Assembly (NCBI RefSeq): GCF_035582795.1
Contig: NC_134373.1
Span: 9,597,501-9,661,500 of the forward strand
Length of the DNA stretch: 64,000 nt
Source of the DNA: Mycteria americana
Lineage: Eukaryota > Chordata > Aves > Ciconiiformes > Ciconiidae
Direction of reading: 5' to 3'
The notes under the pieces are model-generated. The model was not told where the DNA came from. It saw nothing but the letters and a program-made list of their open reading frames with translations, and made no database searches. Every line of letters starts with the position of its first letter. The first letter of the stretch is position 1. The translations under genes were made by a program, and so were the position numbers. Below, piece by piece: positions 11,299 through 24,719 of the stretch.

Positions 11299-12445
11299 CT
11301 GCAGCTGGCGACTCTCCCTTTCACGGACTTGTTTCTTTGTAATAGTGCAATTTTAGTTGTTTGGTTTTGCTGGTTTTATCCCTTTCTGGAGCTGTTGGTG
11401 GCTAATAGCTTTAGAAACCCTTGGCAAAACATTTGATCAATCGACTTTTTAATCTTTTGGTTCATGCCGGAGTTTTAACCCTCAAAATGCAGATTTTTAC
11501 CCAGTGAGGCATTTTTACCAGCTGGCACGTATCTGTCACACACGAACCATTCTCTTTGTTTAGCGGTCATATTTTAGTGCAGTGTACCGTAAACCCACAT
11601 ATTAATGATAAATTACTCATATTCCTTAGTCTAGAGATCCGCTTAACAGGAACTATACATGGCCTTGATGGGTGATGGCCACGTGTGCCCAGTGTCTTTT
11701 TACACCGACCCGTGCTGGTGTTCTGACGGGCTCCTCGCTTGCCACCGCTGGGGAGACCGGCAGAGCGGAGACGGACACGCTAACTCCTGCAGTTAACACT
11801 AGGACCTCTGTAACTCCATCTTTCACTCGACACAGCACAGCAACATCTAATTCTGCAAAACAGAGGAATATACGATTATACAAGCAGCTATACGCATAAT
11901 TTTGCAGTAAAACATGCAGAAATTTTGAAACAGGATTTTTAATTAGGTCAGATGTTTTTAATGACTTTATACAGTAGAAATCAGTAAAATTAAAAAAGCT
12001 TGTTTCTTTCACAAAAGCTATACAGTTCGAGGCATATTTTCTGTTCTGCTTTTTTTCTTTTAAATTACCAGTTAAGATTAGAGCCTGAAAAATGCAATAG
12101 TATTCATAACACAAGTAAATGCTAGGTATTTAAACAGTTAGTTACCAAGCAAAAGGTTTGAACCTTTCTTTTAGATATTGGCATGTACAATGTGCAATAA
12201 AACATACATGACATTTTGTGAAAAATTATTTATAATACATTTTTGTGTGCAAGAGAGAGGATTGGTGCAGACTGCATAGACAATGTAGGGGTTAAAATAG
12301 ATTTGTGTTGTTAATTTGCGGTTTTTTAGAGTGTACACTACAGTTGTCAATTTGGGAAGAATACTTAGAATTAAAAAAATCCTTAATTTGGGGGTCTGTA
12401 TATAAATTGGTATTACGGTAATAAAACTGTTCTAATTCTGTGCTG
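11299..12445 (+). other. MYO1B: MYO1B 3' UTR
   Basis: AU-rich sequence following the stop codon. AATAAA hexamers stand at 12,196-12,201 and 12,420-12,425. The second is followed within 30 bases by a GT-rich stretch (tctgtgctgttgg), as expected of a cleavage site, so I place the main end near 12,445. A further AATAAA at 12,794-12,799 could serve a longer form. A 153-codon antisense frame at 11,653-12,114 is a chance frame. The exact end is inferred. Confidence 0.7.
12420..12425 (+). terminator. MYO1B: Likely MYO1B polyadenylation signal
   Basis: A canonical AATAAA about 1.12 kb after the stop codon, with a downstream GT-rich element about 20-25 bases further on. An earlier AATAAA at 12,196 and a later one at 12,794 are alternatives. 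Confidence 0.6.
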
Positions 12446-15400
12446 TTGGTACTCCTATGTTATAACCATATTTTTGTACTCCGAACTATTTTATATAACT
12501 TGTGTGCCTGATGTAAGTGCGTGCACAGAAAATACAATCAAGAGCTGCATTATAAACTTTCAGTGTAACTGATTGCACTTAATCTTTTATAAGCCAGACG
12601 CTTTAGTTGAAATCCTTAAGAGGAGAGATGCATTTTTAGACTGAAGTAACTACTCAAGTGAAGGGTTTGTTGGATGTGCCTGTTTGATCTGTTGATGCGA
12701 GGGCAGTTGAGAAAGCATTGTATTTTTGCAGTCTGATATAGGACAGATTAAGACCCTGGGTATCTGATGTGCAGTGCTGCAAGTCCAAGCATAAATAAAG
12801 GAACGATAAAGAAAAGTTCAGAGTCTCATTACTCTCCCGGTGGTAAAGGTATGTAGCGCTCATGGCTGCAAGGGCTCCTCGGGGTAGTTCAACATTAACG
12901 CTGGCTCTCCACGTTAAAACGGCATTTACTGCCATAGATGGTCTAGTGCTAATGGTCGTCGGTCTGAAAAAACCAGCTGGTTTGGGTTATACCACGTTTT
13001 GCTTTGGGAGGAAAGTAAATGATTTTGCTATGATTTGGATACAAACCAATTGTTTTAACTGGTTGCTTTAACGTTGCTGTTAAAAGTCCCTGCACGTGAC
13101 CTTGAAAGGTGGGAGTAATCAAAAGATGTGTTTCCCAAACGATGACAAAAAGTGGCCTCTTCCTTATGATCTTGGTTTGAATCCTTCTTTTAATCATTGA
13201 GTCACGTTAATAGTTTAATAAAATTTAAAGAAGTTTACATGTATTGTAATTAGAGATGCTTACGAAGGAAATCTTAGTATCGATTTGTAACACAAAATTA
13301 GGATACTTCAGAGGAATTATTCCATTGCCTTAAGAAGACAGCATGTAATAACAGGGCATTTAAAACTCCTAAATCCTGTATTAGAATTCCTGCTTGGTAA
13401 AGATTGGAGGGTTTGTAAAACTGTTCGCTACCTTGAAAACCTTACAGTAAGAACCACAAGGAGCAAATGTTTAAAATGAATACAAAAGTAAGAAAAACAA
13501 ACATTTGAAGTCTGATGTAATCCCGCAGTTGCTTGCAGGTAGGAAATGGGAGAGTTTAGATGAAGTACATCGGGATATTTGGCCCATGAAATTAGGGTAT
13601 TAGAGAATAATGTTAGGATATTTGACCCATCCCAGGCAGAGCCAGTGCACATCCCTTTTATTTTTTTGAGCTTCGCAGCAAGTCATGGTAGTCATACCTG
13701 CAAAAGACTGGAAGAGGGACAAATTCCTCACTTTGATTTCTGTTGTTTCATTTCTTTTTCCGGACCTGTACAATTTTTACCTTGCGTATTAGCTGGTACT
13801 TTGTCACAGTTACCATTTGACACTTAAATATTTCTCAATGTACAGAGCAAGTTTTGCTGAACATGAATTATTTAGATATGCTAGGAGAGTCATGGTATCT
13901 TGATGTTTAGATTTAAGATGTTGAAAATAAAAATGCAAGGTCACCTAGGTTTTTTTTTTTCTTTTCCTCTGTTTTCTTTTATAACCGTCTGTCAAATGGA
14001 GTTGTAAAGAGAAGACTATTCCTCCTATGGTGCTAACCTTACGCATCCTTTTACCTGTAAATTTTAATTTGTCATCTGAAAGCTGGGCAAGGATCATTAA
14101 AAAAAAAAAAGAGATTTGTTGCATGATACTTTCCAGAATCCAATAAAATTCTGTTCCTAGACCTATACTTTCTCTATATCTGTATCTTCCTTACTGCCAT
14201 CAAATCTGAAAAGAGCAGGTGACTGGGTTTTAGGTTAAATATACACAACACTGGTGTGTGACTTGGAGAGAGAAGAAATTTTGATTTTGTATGTGATTCC
14301 TTAAGAGGCAGCATGTCTTCCTCAGTGAGTCACAGTCACCTTTTTCAGTGCAATTCTTCAGTGCAAGTCCTTTCCTCGACATAGATTGCTCTGGAAATTC
14401 TGCAGACTCAGCTTCCCTAACATTAGGATTTGGACCCATTCCCTAAGAACAGTATTAATAGCCAGATTAACCTGATTTTTTAAAAAATGGCTTTGAGCCC
14501 CAAACCTATCATATTCCACATGTTTTGTCTTGTGATCTTTTTCTCTCTTTTTCTCCTTAACAATTTTATCCCGATTTATGTATATTTTTGTTCATTGTAC
14601 AAATTATGGAAGAAAGAAACTAAAACGTAAAATCAGAAAAAGCACCTTCAGTTTTAATCCGGGTTTGTTGTCATTGCCAAAATGAGAGCCTTTTTCTAAA
14701 CAGTTCTGGGAAAAGAATTAGTTCAAAATTTTTGTATAAAATGAGACCATTTTCCCCAGTTGGCCTAAATTTCACTGTTAATTCTTAAGCTTTTAGATCC
14801 TTAATCTTGAAGAACAACGTATTTTCCATATTCTATAGGAAATGGTCGTGGTGATTTGGAAGATTGCACTGTAGCGTGATGGCGATGGGCAGGAGGGAGA
14901 TGCACGTGCCTGTGCTGCTTCGGACATCAGAACTTCCCAACAAGCACGCGTTTCCAAGGCACAACTGGAAGTGTTTTATGGGGATGCTGCCAACCTATAA
15001 CAGTACAGACGAGCGTGACATTTTAAGTAACCTCTAGCATCACTACCACATGAGTTCTGGCTTTCCTCCTGTCTAGCTTCCATCCTTACTGGAGTATTTT
15101 GTAGCTTACACAGACATATGACTGTGAGCGGGGGGAACAATTCTTTACCGATCTTTGTAAAACCCCTCAAAGTGATCAAAATTCTCTGGATACTGCTTTT
15201 AAATCATGTGGTTTAAAATAATGACACGTTATGTCACTGTCCCATGCCCTTCCAGTTACACGTTAACTAAAGGTTGTTGGCACGTAGCGCGATCTTGTAG
15301 CCATTCCGGCGCGGTATTTGCCGATTTGAACTACAGACCTGTCTGTCTGAAATTGTGTGACCTGTGAAGTGGTTTCAGGAGACCTAACTCGGGCAGCGGC

Positions 15401-18400
15401 ATCCTCCCTCAAAGAGAACAGCATTCGCGAGTCAGGCCCAGTTACAGCGAGGCTTTCCAGTTTACGACTAACTGGAAAAAGCCTAACCTTTCCTCCTAGA
15501 GATAGAGGTAAAGAGAGGTTTAGTGGATGAAAAAAACCCCTTCATTGCCAGAGTTTGTTTGCAGAGCAGCACTTGCTTCTGCTGAAATATCAGACGTGCG
15601 GGCGGTCGCTGCTTTGAGCACGCGCTACAGATACGCTGCGCGGAACAGCCGCGTTCTTGCAGGGTAACGCTGACAGCAGTACTCGCTCATGCACCAGCAC
15701 CGAATCTCTCCGTTCTTCTGCACTTTTGCCACGGAGTACATAGAGGACGGAGGATTGTGATGAATTTACAGTTGCTGTTAATTCTTGTAAAAATGTATTT
15801 ACGTAAATTCAGGCAGATTTGGTTTGGCCAGTCTCAAAAAATTAACTGGAATGCAAAGAGGAAAAAGGTGCTCCTACGAACTTGTTGTTTTTCAGGAAAC
15901 ACGTCGCTAATTCAGGGCTGGCTGGATTTGTCTACAGTCAGCTAGGGCTATTTAAAGGATTGCGGCTGTCAGAGGAATATCAAACTTACTCCCACTGCGT
16001 TATCAGCTAGAACCAGTTCTGCTCCTGTTCCCTTGCGCACGTGAATGAGGTAGGTGTTCAGGCTTTGACTGAAAATGAAAGTTAGGAAAGTTCGAGGGCA
16101 TTGCAGTTCACTTTGATTATAATCAATTGATGAAATGGTGTCCTAAAAGATTTTTAGAAACACATTCCCTCTCTCCTTCATCCTAAACTTTTAAGACGTT
16201 GACATCTGATTGCGACCTGGCTAGGAAAAATTTTGAAGTATGAAGCACAAAAGCCTTTTTCATGAATGAAAAGAAAATTTGAAGAATCTGAATATCTCTT
16301 CTTAATAATTCAACTGATTTCCAAGGCTGCACCCTGCCCTTAACGCAAGGTAAAGATCTCTTTGCTGTATAACGTTCCACTATTTATGGTCTTTAATTAT
16401 TAGAGAAAAGATAAAAACTAAGTATTTCTCTGGCCAGGGAACCTTCTTTCCTGGAAACGTGGCAGAGCACTGGGGATCTGCAGGGAGTCCTCCTGCAGGA
16501 GTCCCTGCCCAGGCCCCTGGGACTTCACTGCCCGGTCTCACCTTCCCCTCCGAAACCTCGAGTGCCTTTTAGGCTCTTCTGTGGAAGTGGGAGAAGACGC
16601 TTTTTGCCACAGCGAATGGAGATTTTTACTGGCCTGGCGACGTCCCTTCTGGACGTTACCAACCCTTTCCCTGCCAGTGCGTTGATGCTGGGTGGTCTCA
16701 GAGATGCCGGCTGCCGTTTCTCCCCTCGTGGTGATTTCCTCCTGCAGCCGTTCCCTCCTGCCGCTGACTTTCTCTGCAGTGATAGAGGCAGGCGTACGTC
16801 TCCGGGGTAAAGCAGCAATGTATTCTTTTAGGTTATTTTCTTCCATTATCTACCACTGCCTCTTGGCACCTCAGTTTCAGCTGAACATAGAGGAAATGTT
16901 TTATTTCCCTTCTAACCAAGAGCTGTTTTTAATGGAAGATGGCTTGTTCCCTTTCGAGTTAACTTACTAGCTGTATCACTATCACCAGTGTTTCCCAAAA
17001 CTCTGACAAAGAGCAAAACTGAAGCCTGAAACGTGAAAAGCTGCTGTTGCTCTGCTCTCTGTCTCCTCCTGTTAGAAGAGAAACCCGCTTGAAGTGATGC
17101 TGTGGTGAAGTCCCTGCTGCCTTGATTCACTGCACCCTGCCTTCGAGGTTGCTGCACGGGCTTCTTGTGGCCTGAAAAAAGGAATCCATCGGAATATGAA
17201 ATAGTTTCTAACCGTGGTACTGAAAGGAGGGAGCTTGTTTATATTTGGATGCAAAGCAGCATTAAATAGCTGTGCATGCACTTAGATGGGATTTTACTTG
17301 CCTGTATGCTGCTGTAGCTATGGAAAGGGACCTTGGCATAAGTTTAACCATGAAGAGTCTAATTGCAGGTGTTGAAAGCAATGCTGTCTGATCAGAATCG
17401 CCATAAGCTATTGATTAACATTGGATTTTTAATAATAATGTCCAGAAATTGTGGGTGAGCTTGCAGCGGAAGATCCTAAATGTTGATTGCATCCCAAACT
17501 TCGTAATATTAAGATGGGAATTGTGGCCTTGTGATGGCAGCTTCCTGAGTTTTCATGAGCTGTTCTGAGGATAATGCAAAAAAATAAAGAATAAAAAATC
17601 TCAGCTACTTCCGATGTAGGAAAAAGGCTTTAAAAGGCTTTAAACCAACAGCAAACTTACTGCAACAGAAACGTGTGATTGTTTCTAGCTCACAGTCAGC
17701 CCGTTGCTGGCGCAGAGATGTTCTTCCCGACCGCCCTTTATTTGAACGCTGTTATCAACAAGCGTTGCTGTACTGACCCGCACGCCTGACCAAGCTGTGA
17801 GGCCCTGCACGTGCTTGGCTCCCGAGCACCGCCTGGTCCTGGGATGTGGGTTTCGATCCTACCTGGGTTGTTTTCTCCCCTCCGTTGAGCTGGAGATAGG
17901 TTTTCTCAGGGTAAAAAACCCAACCAAACAACAGAACAGAACGGAAGAGGAAGGGGGACCGAGCCAGATCCACGCTTCAACTTTCAGTCACATCTTCAGG
18001 CTCTTCTGTACAAAGGGAGTGAGGAAACCCTTTCCAAAGAGAGGAGAGCATCTTCTCCAGCTGCCGGCCCCGGGATGCCATGGGTGGGGACCCGCATCTT
18101 CCTCCAGCCAGGGCGGAGCAAAGCCTGCTGTAGATTTGATCTATTTTTGTGTTACTGTGCTAGTCCCGGTCCATGGTGTTATTCAGAGGCTTCCCTTGGT
18201 GTGGCTTTCTCCTCGCGCCCGCTTTTGCACTGCCAGATGTTCCCTTCTCTCACGTTACCCAGCGTGTCCTGCAGCTGCCTTTTGCCGGAGACCTCTCTGC
18301 CCATCTCTGCTAGGGCTCGGTCACGCTTGCAGGGGAATTTCTAGAAACTGGTGGGATGTAAGGGGGAGCAGGAAATCTTTTCGGAAGGGAGACCAAATCA

Positions 18401-19206
18401 AAAGCAGGGTATGGGTAAGAGGCACCTGGAACAGGCGCTTGAGCTGCAAGGCATCAGGAGTTCGTTAGTGACTGCTAAACCACAGCCACCTACCTCAGGG
18501 TTTAGCTGCTTTGCTTCAACCTTGAAGACCTGGGCTCCAAAACCAGAGTGTGGGTCAAAGTGGCAGACATCTTGCTCGCTCGTGCTTCCCGGGTAGCTTG
18601 TGAGCTTCAGCACGCGGCTTTTGGAGTTTGTCGCTGCTCCGTCCGATGCCGACGACAGCTTTAATCAGCGAGAAACGCATTTGCTAGGACGTGGCAGGGC
18701 GGTGTTCTCAGTGTGGCGCTTGGAAAGCTGCTTTCGGTGTCCTCAACCAGGGTGCGTGAACATACACGCTTCGGGGAAACGGCAACGTGCCCGGTGTGCG
18801 AACAGCTGCGGCCTGGCACGTCCGCTGCGTGCAATTCCTCGTTCTCTAAGGCTTTTGGCTACTTTGTTCCTTGGAGATAGTGCCTGGTCTCTTGTGGAAG
18901 CTTTAGTTCAAGTTTTTTTGGTTTGTTTTGTTGTTTGTTTTTTCTATTTTTGGATTGTTGCACTTGCAATGTGACATAAAGGTCACTGTGGCTTTAAGGA
19001 TACGTCTTTTTCCTCATGAAAAAAATGTAATTTAACACAGAGGGACAAATTTCCTTTTTTTAGACTGAACTGACTACTAATGGAGTTGAAACGGTTCTCA
19101 GTATTGAAAAAAAAAAAGAAACAAAATGGATCCTAGCAACTACAAACGAGACCTGTATTTATAGCTATTTCTTTCCTAAAAACGGCTGGAAAAGTGAAAC
19201 TGAGGC
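12446..19206. other. Intergenic, no gene recognised
   Basis: This stretch is AT-rich to about 16.4 kb, then mixed and more GC-rich to 19.2 kb. I see no exons with flanking splice signals that match a known protein, no RNA genes and no clear transposon ends. Simple features include T and A runs (13,950; 14,100; 19,108) and a T/G-rich run near 18,910-18,955. The 223-codon open frame at 17,797-18,468 has a composition like random GC-rich DNA and no recognisable domain. Confidence 0.6.
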
Positions 19207-19540
19207 CACGGGTTCATGTTTCAGCACGAGCCGAACCGGCGCCTTTCCTGCCACCGCAGCAGCGCGGTCTGGTCCTTCGCTGGTCCTCCCTGCCCCTGTC
19301 CCCTGCCCGGGCTCTGGCCGTGCCGCCCCGACCCCGCGGTGAGCCGGGGCCGCGTGCCGGAAGGGCGGAGAAGTCACCGCGGCCCTGGGGGGTGCAGGTC
19401 CCTGCGTGGCCCCGTGGGGCTGGACGGGGGGAGAGGACATGGGGAGCTGTGATTTGGGCTCGGGCGTGATGCGAAACCACGCGCTGGGATAGCGTTGTGC
19501 TTTCTGCGGTCGCGACGGGTTTCAAGGACGTCGTGAGCTC
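19207..19540. promoter_or_regulatory. Candidate CpG island
   Basis: I count about 36 CpG dinucleotides in roughly 335 bases at about two-thirds G+C, against sparse CpG in the MYO1B introns. That density meets the usual loose definition of a CpG island. In vertebrates such islands normally mark promoters or unmethylated regulatory DNA. No coding gene starts here that I can identify, so it could be a promoter for a non-coding RNA, a distal element, or GC-rich DNA of no function. Open frames across it on both strands are explained by the base composition. Confidence 0.5.
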
Positions 19541-20189
19541 TCTTAAAATACACTGTGTGCCACAATCCCAGGTTTTCTACCTTTAAGAGAGACAAACACC
19601 CCCAAATTTTACCAGCTGTTCTTTGAAAACATATAAAGGAGAACAAGAAGTAGATACAGATCCTGCTACCATGTCACCAGCTCCTTACAAAGCGCAGTTC
19701 AAGATCTCTCTCTCCGCCTGGGCTGACTTTATTGTTACAAAGCAGGATCTGCATGGGATTTGGTGGGGGAGCGCTGGTGGCACCACAGCGTACGTCCTCA
19801 CGAGCACGGCTTTTGGAAGCCATGCGGGGAAGCCAGACGTGCAAGGAAGAAGGTGGTGCGAATGCAGACTACTGCGTGATTGCACCACCACATCCCTGTG
19901 GATTAGTCAGAGAAATTAAAGATGAACGCAAAATTAATGGCTGTGTGAAACCTTCACCCCCCTCTGGCCGATGATAAAATTCTCATCGGCTCCGCGGGGG
20001 CCTGAACCTCTCCCCGTTCTCATGCAGGTTTCTGTGCAGACAACAAGCAGATCATTACAGAGCTTCCAGCTGGGATCATAATGTCATTTCCTCTGCTATT
20101 TGCTCGGATTCCTTTTTCATATCTTCCCATTCCCTCCTCAGCCTTGCTGAAGAAGTGCTCTGTGAATTTACAATTTACTTACCAGAGCG
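19541..20189. other. Intergenic, nothing recognised
   Basis: Mixed-composition DNA between two CpG-dense patches. Short frames only; no repeat, RNA gene or exon that I can support. Confidence 0.55.
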
Positions 20190-20580
20190 CTCTGGTGAAA
20201 GGGTTTCCCCGGGTTGCCGGAGAAATCCGCGCACCAAATACAGAGCTAGTGCCTACGGCAGGAATGGAGCAAAGCGTGAGCCTCCTCTTCGGCTCCGGGG
20301 ATGCGATACGCCGTGTGCACGCTTTGGCGTGAGTCCTCACGCTGGCCCACCTCCAGGCCAAGAATTGCATCTCCCATCCTTAGGGGACGCGACGTATAAA
20401 TCACTGCAGCTCGGCGATGCGGGGAATGTGCCACCAGCAATCCCTGGCCCTGCTCCTCTTCAAAGCAGGCGGCGTCCGCTCTCCCCGCGCGCGTACCGCA
20501 AATACGGAGTGCGGGCGTATTGTCAGGGCCTCTGAGCCTGGCTTCTCGAGCCCGCTTTCTACGCACGGTCTGCCAATGGA
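20190..20580. promoter_or_regulatory. CpG-dense patch
   Basis: A second CpG-dense block about 650 bases after the first. CpGs cluster most around 20,280-20,335 and 20,470-20,520, where the run ccgcgcgcgtaccg occurs. G+C is lower than in the patch at 19.2 kb. The two together could form one regulatory region or a weakly methylated stretch. No gene starts here that I recognise. Confidence 0.35.
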
Positions 20581-20980
20581 TGTGAAGATGGGAGGAAGAA
20601 GAAGAAATGTGGGGAGGCAGCGCAGTGCTGGCATGCTTTGAAAGCTGACTCCTTCGCTCCAGATGTTCTAAATCACATGTGGAGAAGTGTTTGCGGTCAG
20701 ATGCTGCTTGAAACCGATTGTTGATAGTCTCCTGAGACGGCTCGTGACGAATTGTATAATAAAAATGTTAAAAATAGCATAGTTATTCCCTGGAAAAGCA
20801 AAGTTCCCACCATCCAATGAGCTGGGAAAATTGTTGAACTTTCTTTGGACACAACGTGCTCCTTTTTTTTTAATGTGTTCTTCAACCTTCCATAGGTCTC
20901 TGGGCCTTTTTCTTATGACCCTTCCTCCTCCCACCAGCTCCAAGCACCCACGTTTCCAGCCTCCCCAGCCCCAGCAGCAG

Positions 20981-21020
20981 CTGAACTGACCACTAGCCAT
21001 CTGAACTGACCACTAGCCAT
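20981..21020. repeat. Perfect 2 x 20-bp tandem duplication
   Basis: The 20-base unit at 20,981-21,000 is repeated without a mismatch at 21,001-21,020. The absence of divergence indicates a recent duplication, for example by replication slippage or end-joining, or conceivably an assembly artefact. Confidence 0.9.
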
Positions 21021-22905
21021 TGACGTGAAAAAGTCTCCCGCTCTTCTTGAACCTCCTAGTTTGTTCCCCTCCGTCGCTGGTTGTCGTGCGTTTGTCTTGG
21101 TAGAACATTTTTTTTTTAAACTGTGGGGAAAGCTAGCTCACAAGACACGTGGTGATAACACCAAGAGATCTTTACCACAGTGGACCGTCCTTGACAGCAG
21201 TGGTCCTCTACTGACCATGCCTAACCTACGCCACCGATGATTTCTTTCCAACATCGTCTGCTTGCGGCTCTGCAAGGCGCAGTCCTGCCCTCCCCTCCCC
21301 AGTGCGCGGGCAACCGGGTGTTAACCACCATGCAAGGGTTTGGTACTGTGTGTGTCCCTAGCAGGAGGGCTGAGGCCAGCGAGCATCCCGGGACTCTCCT
21401 CCGCCCCAGTGCTCGGTGAGGTCAGGTCCCGCTTGAGAACTTCACCGTTTAATGAGCGGAAGCGGGTTTTTTGGTGGTGAGAGGAGAAGGTTTGCTATGG
21501 TCTGCTTACGCTGCAGTAAGGAACTGCAAATCTGGTGGCAGAGGTGCCAAAAGCTTTGGGTAATGACAAGCTATGGAAATGTTCGGCGTGCCCAGAGTGA
21601 GATCGCGTGTGCTTTGCTAGCCGGCAACAGCCCTTATCATTTGACAGATGCTAAATATGTACAAGTGACCCGAGTCTGTCTCTACCGGAAAAATGTCCCC
21701 GTTACAAAAACTACCCTTCTGTGTGCTACTTTTTGTATTTCTCTGATACTGGAATTAGCTACAGATTCCATCCTATTCTGGCATGAATTGCAGCTCTGCA
21801 GCCAGGTATGCTTATTTAAAATTTTCTTGTCAATAAATTTAGGGGAAGATCTTGCAAACACGAGCTCAACTTAAGCAATGAATTGTGATGATCTTTTTGT
21901 GGGTGATGATTTCAACCGTAACTCAGTACAGCGATTTGTTTTATCTGACCGTTCATTCTGGAGACTAGTGATATTTAAACTTTCAGTAGAGTGAATAATT
22001 GAAGTAGTCAGCATTTTAAGGTACGCACTTAGGTGAAGTCCCAGTCCTACATGCCGAAGTCTCCTCTGACGCTTTTTGCTCGACGGGAAATTCCACGCAC
22101 CCGCCAACCCCGTTACCAGAACCTCTGTCGCTTCCCCGTGCCAGGTGGGTCCTCAGCCCATGCCCGTTTTCGTGTCCCCCCTGACCGCGCTGGGGCCGCG
22201 TGGCCGGGGAGTTTTGCTGGCGAAGCATCTGAGGTGCAGCGGTTCCTTGCCCGTGTCAAAGCCTGAGGCACGCGGCAAATTTAGGGGTAGAGTAAAACCG
22301 AAGAAATGGAGCAGGGTGCAACGAAGGACGCAAATGTTTTAGAAGCGTTATAGATGAAATATGAAAAGGCTCCAGTTTCATAATGAAATGAAGTTTGTGC
22401 TGAGCTGTTGGTCTGAAGTTTAGATCCTGCCTGATGTCTTGAGAATAACATGTGTAACAGATTTAATCTGCTGACAGACTGATGCTCCGTCCCAAAACCA
22501 CCAGCACAGTTGTCTCCATGCATGCCTTCCTGCCAGGCGCTGCCTGAAATAGAGCCTAACAACAGACAGAAAACTGACGTTGCTTTTTCTGCCACGAAGA
22601 TGAAATGAAATACGTGGTGACGTACGTGAGCGACCGTCCTGCTTACCCAGGCTGGCTGCGCTCTGCCTCCCCGTCCCCAGCGAGCCGCCTGTGCCGCCGC
22701 CGCTCTCCTGCCCGCTCCGCCCTGCTTCCTCGGGCACGTCCTTCCTCATCCTCCCTTCTGGGACTCGGAAGGTCTGCCCTCGCCTGCGCCCGGGCCACCC
22801 CTCTGCACGGAGGCTGCTTCCTTCGCCAGCAGTAGTCTCCTTCCACTCCGTTGTTTATGAGGACTTGCTTTTGATATTTCTTCCCCTACTCGTAAGAATA
22901 CGTGT

Positions 22906-22943
22906 ATTTATTTGAAGGCTGCGTGGATTTATTTGAAGGCTGC
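22906..22943. repeat. Short tandem duplication, 21-bp period
   Basis: The 17-base block atttatttgaaggctgc occurs at 22,906-22,922 and again at 22,927-22,943, separated by gtgg, so the period is 21 bases. The copies are identical over the block, and the following bases diverge slightly (gtgg against tgg). Confidence 0.85.
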
Positions 22944-24719
22944 TGGTAGGTCCAACCCTCCCATGGGTCCTTCCCCCAGCAATTCCCTGGATCCATCGCT
23001 AGTAAATAAACACAGTTCTCGGTATCGGCAAAGATAGTTGGCTGTGTAATGCACAGAAAGCAAAATTGCTTTCCCCGAGATTTATTCATCAGTTATGGTT
23101 TGCCCTGGATGGTGCAGTTTGAACCATTTTCTGGACAGCGGAGAAATATGTCAAATAGAAAGAGAGGAAGCTATTGTTACAATAAACGACTGGGTGCATA
23201 TGTGCGTGACTGTGTGTTTTAGGGATTCCGTAATAGGTACCCCATTAACAAGCTAATGAACGTGCAAATGAGGAGCCGAGTATTATCATTATATTTGAGA
23301 CAATAATGCATGTTTGGGGTTTTTGCTTGTAATTAATGAGAATATCGTCTGGTTCGTTGGTGTCCCCTGGGCGAGGCTGGTTGTTCGCTGGGCTCTGCTA
23401 GGAGGACGCAGCAGCCAGCGTGCTGCGCAAACCTGGCCTCTCCTTTCTGCAAACTCCCTTTTGCCTCCACCCATCGAGCCCTGCCTTGTACTCGTGGTGG
23501 AACTCCAGCACCTCACCAGCCTTCAGGCTGGGGATGCCAACGTCCGAGTTAAAGCGAAAGCCACGTCAGCTGCAGCAAACGCTCAAGCTGTATTTTTAAT
23601 TAAGGTTTTAATGGGAATGGAGCATTTGTCCCTCTCTGGGGAACATACTGATATGACAGTGCTGCGCAGAGTACTACGAAAACAATGATGTTGCCAGTTA
23701 CGCTGCCAGTGGGTCAATACGGTACGTGGAGAATAAGCAAAGTGACCAGATGGAGAAGGAGGGGTCTGTTATTTCGTAAGGGCTTGTCTGGTGGTGCTCG
23801 GTTCCCTCAGCTACTATTTACTTTAAAACCATTTAGTAGGCCTTGAGCGCGCTCAGCGTCGGGTGGGATCCAGCCCCTTTGTAAATACACTCCTACGAGG
23901 GTGCAAGGTGACCTGTGAACCTGTCAGCTACCGTGCCGACTCTGCTGCTGCTGCTACGGACCTTGTCTCGTTATTGGTGTTCAAGTGGTTTGCTAAGAGG
24001 CATTTAATTAGTTTCCTATTTGTTAGCAGGAATCACTCGCATTGTAAAGCATGCTGTGAGCCGTGCTGCCCAGACATGCTTCTCTGATGCTAGGTGATAC
24101 ACGAGGCAAACGGGTCACCATGGTGTCCTACCGTCTGCTCTTTGTGAGGCCACCTACAGATTGCGTGGTCCAGGAGAAGGTCCTCTCCTGTGGCCAAGGC
24201 GCCTCTCGCTCGTTTAAGAGGTGAGATCTTCTGAGGCAGGGCTGCTCAACAGCAACATCTGCACACAGGACCTCTCCCAGCAGGGCTCCTGTGACATTTA
24301 GATGCTACCTGAATACAACGAACAGCTGTCAGCTGAGAGAAAGAAATAACACCACGTGTGTCTTTCAGGGCATCTGTTGGTTGCTGCTGTGGCTGATAAT
24401 AACGTGAGAAGGAAGGAAGGAGAACAGGCACCCCACCCCAGCTTGCGCAGCTCTTCAACTTCAAAGCGAAACGCCTAACAGCCACGCTCGCCCCTGTGCT
24501 CTGTCTCTTGGGGCGCTTACACTGTGTTGCCACCTGCAAGAGCAGTCAGCAATAGCCGAAACGGAATGGCCAGATGCAGGCATCGCTTACTGTCCCCCAT
24601 TTTCAGGGGTCTAGAAAATACAGCTATTTATTACTGTTGCGGTCAAAATCATTGAGAAGTCTGGGCACCTGTGAGAGAAAGAATAGCTGTCACCCCATAG
24701 CAGAATTCGGGGTTCGTAG

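Larger units (their letters stand above)
20581..24719. other. Intergenic with small tandem duplications
   Basis: No gene recognised. It contains two short tandem duplications (20,981-21,020 and 22,906-22,943), listed separately. A pyrimidine- and CpG-rich stretch lies at about 22,620-22,830. Reading frames of 100-140 codons here show no domain and no conserved motif. Confidence 0.55.

Noticed and set aside
11653..12114. 153-codon minus-strand frame
   Set aside because: It is antisense to the MYO1B 3' UTR, with no recognisable domain and low-complexity sequence.
17797..18468. 223-codon + strand frame
   Set aside because: It is rich in Arg, Ser, Cys and Pro as random GC-rich DNA is, with no domain and an overlapping frame of similar quality in another register.
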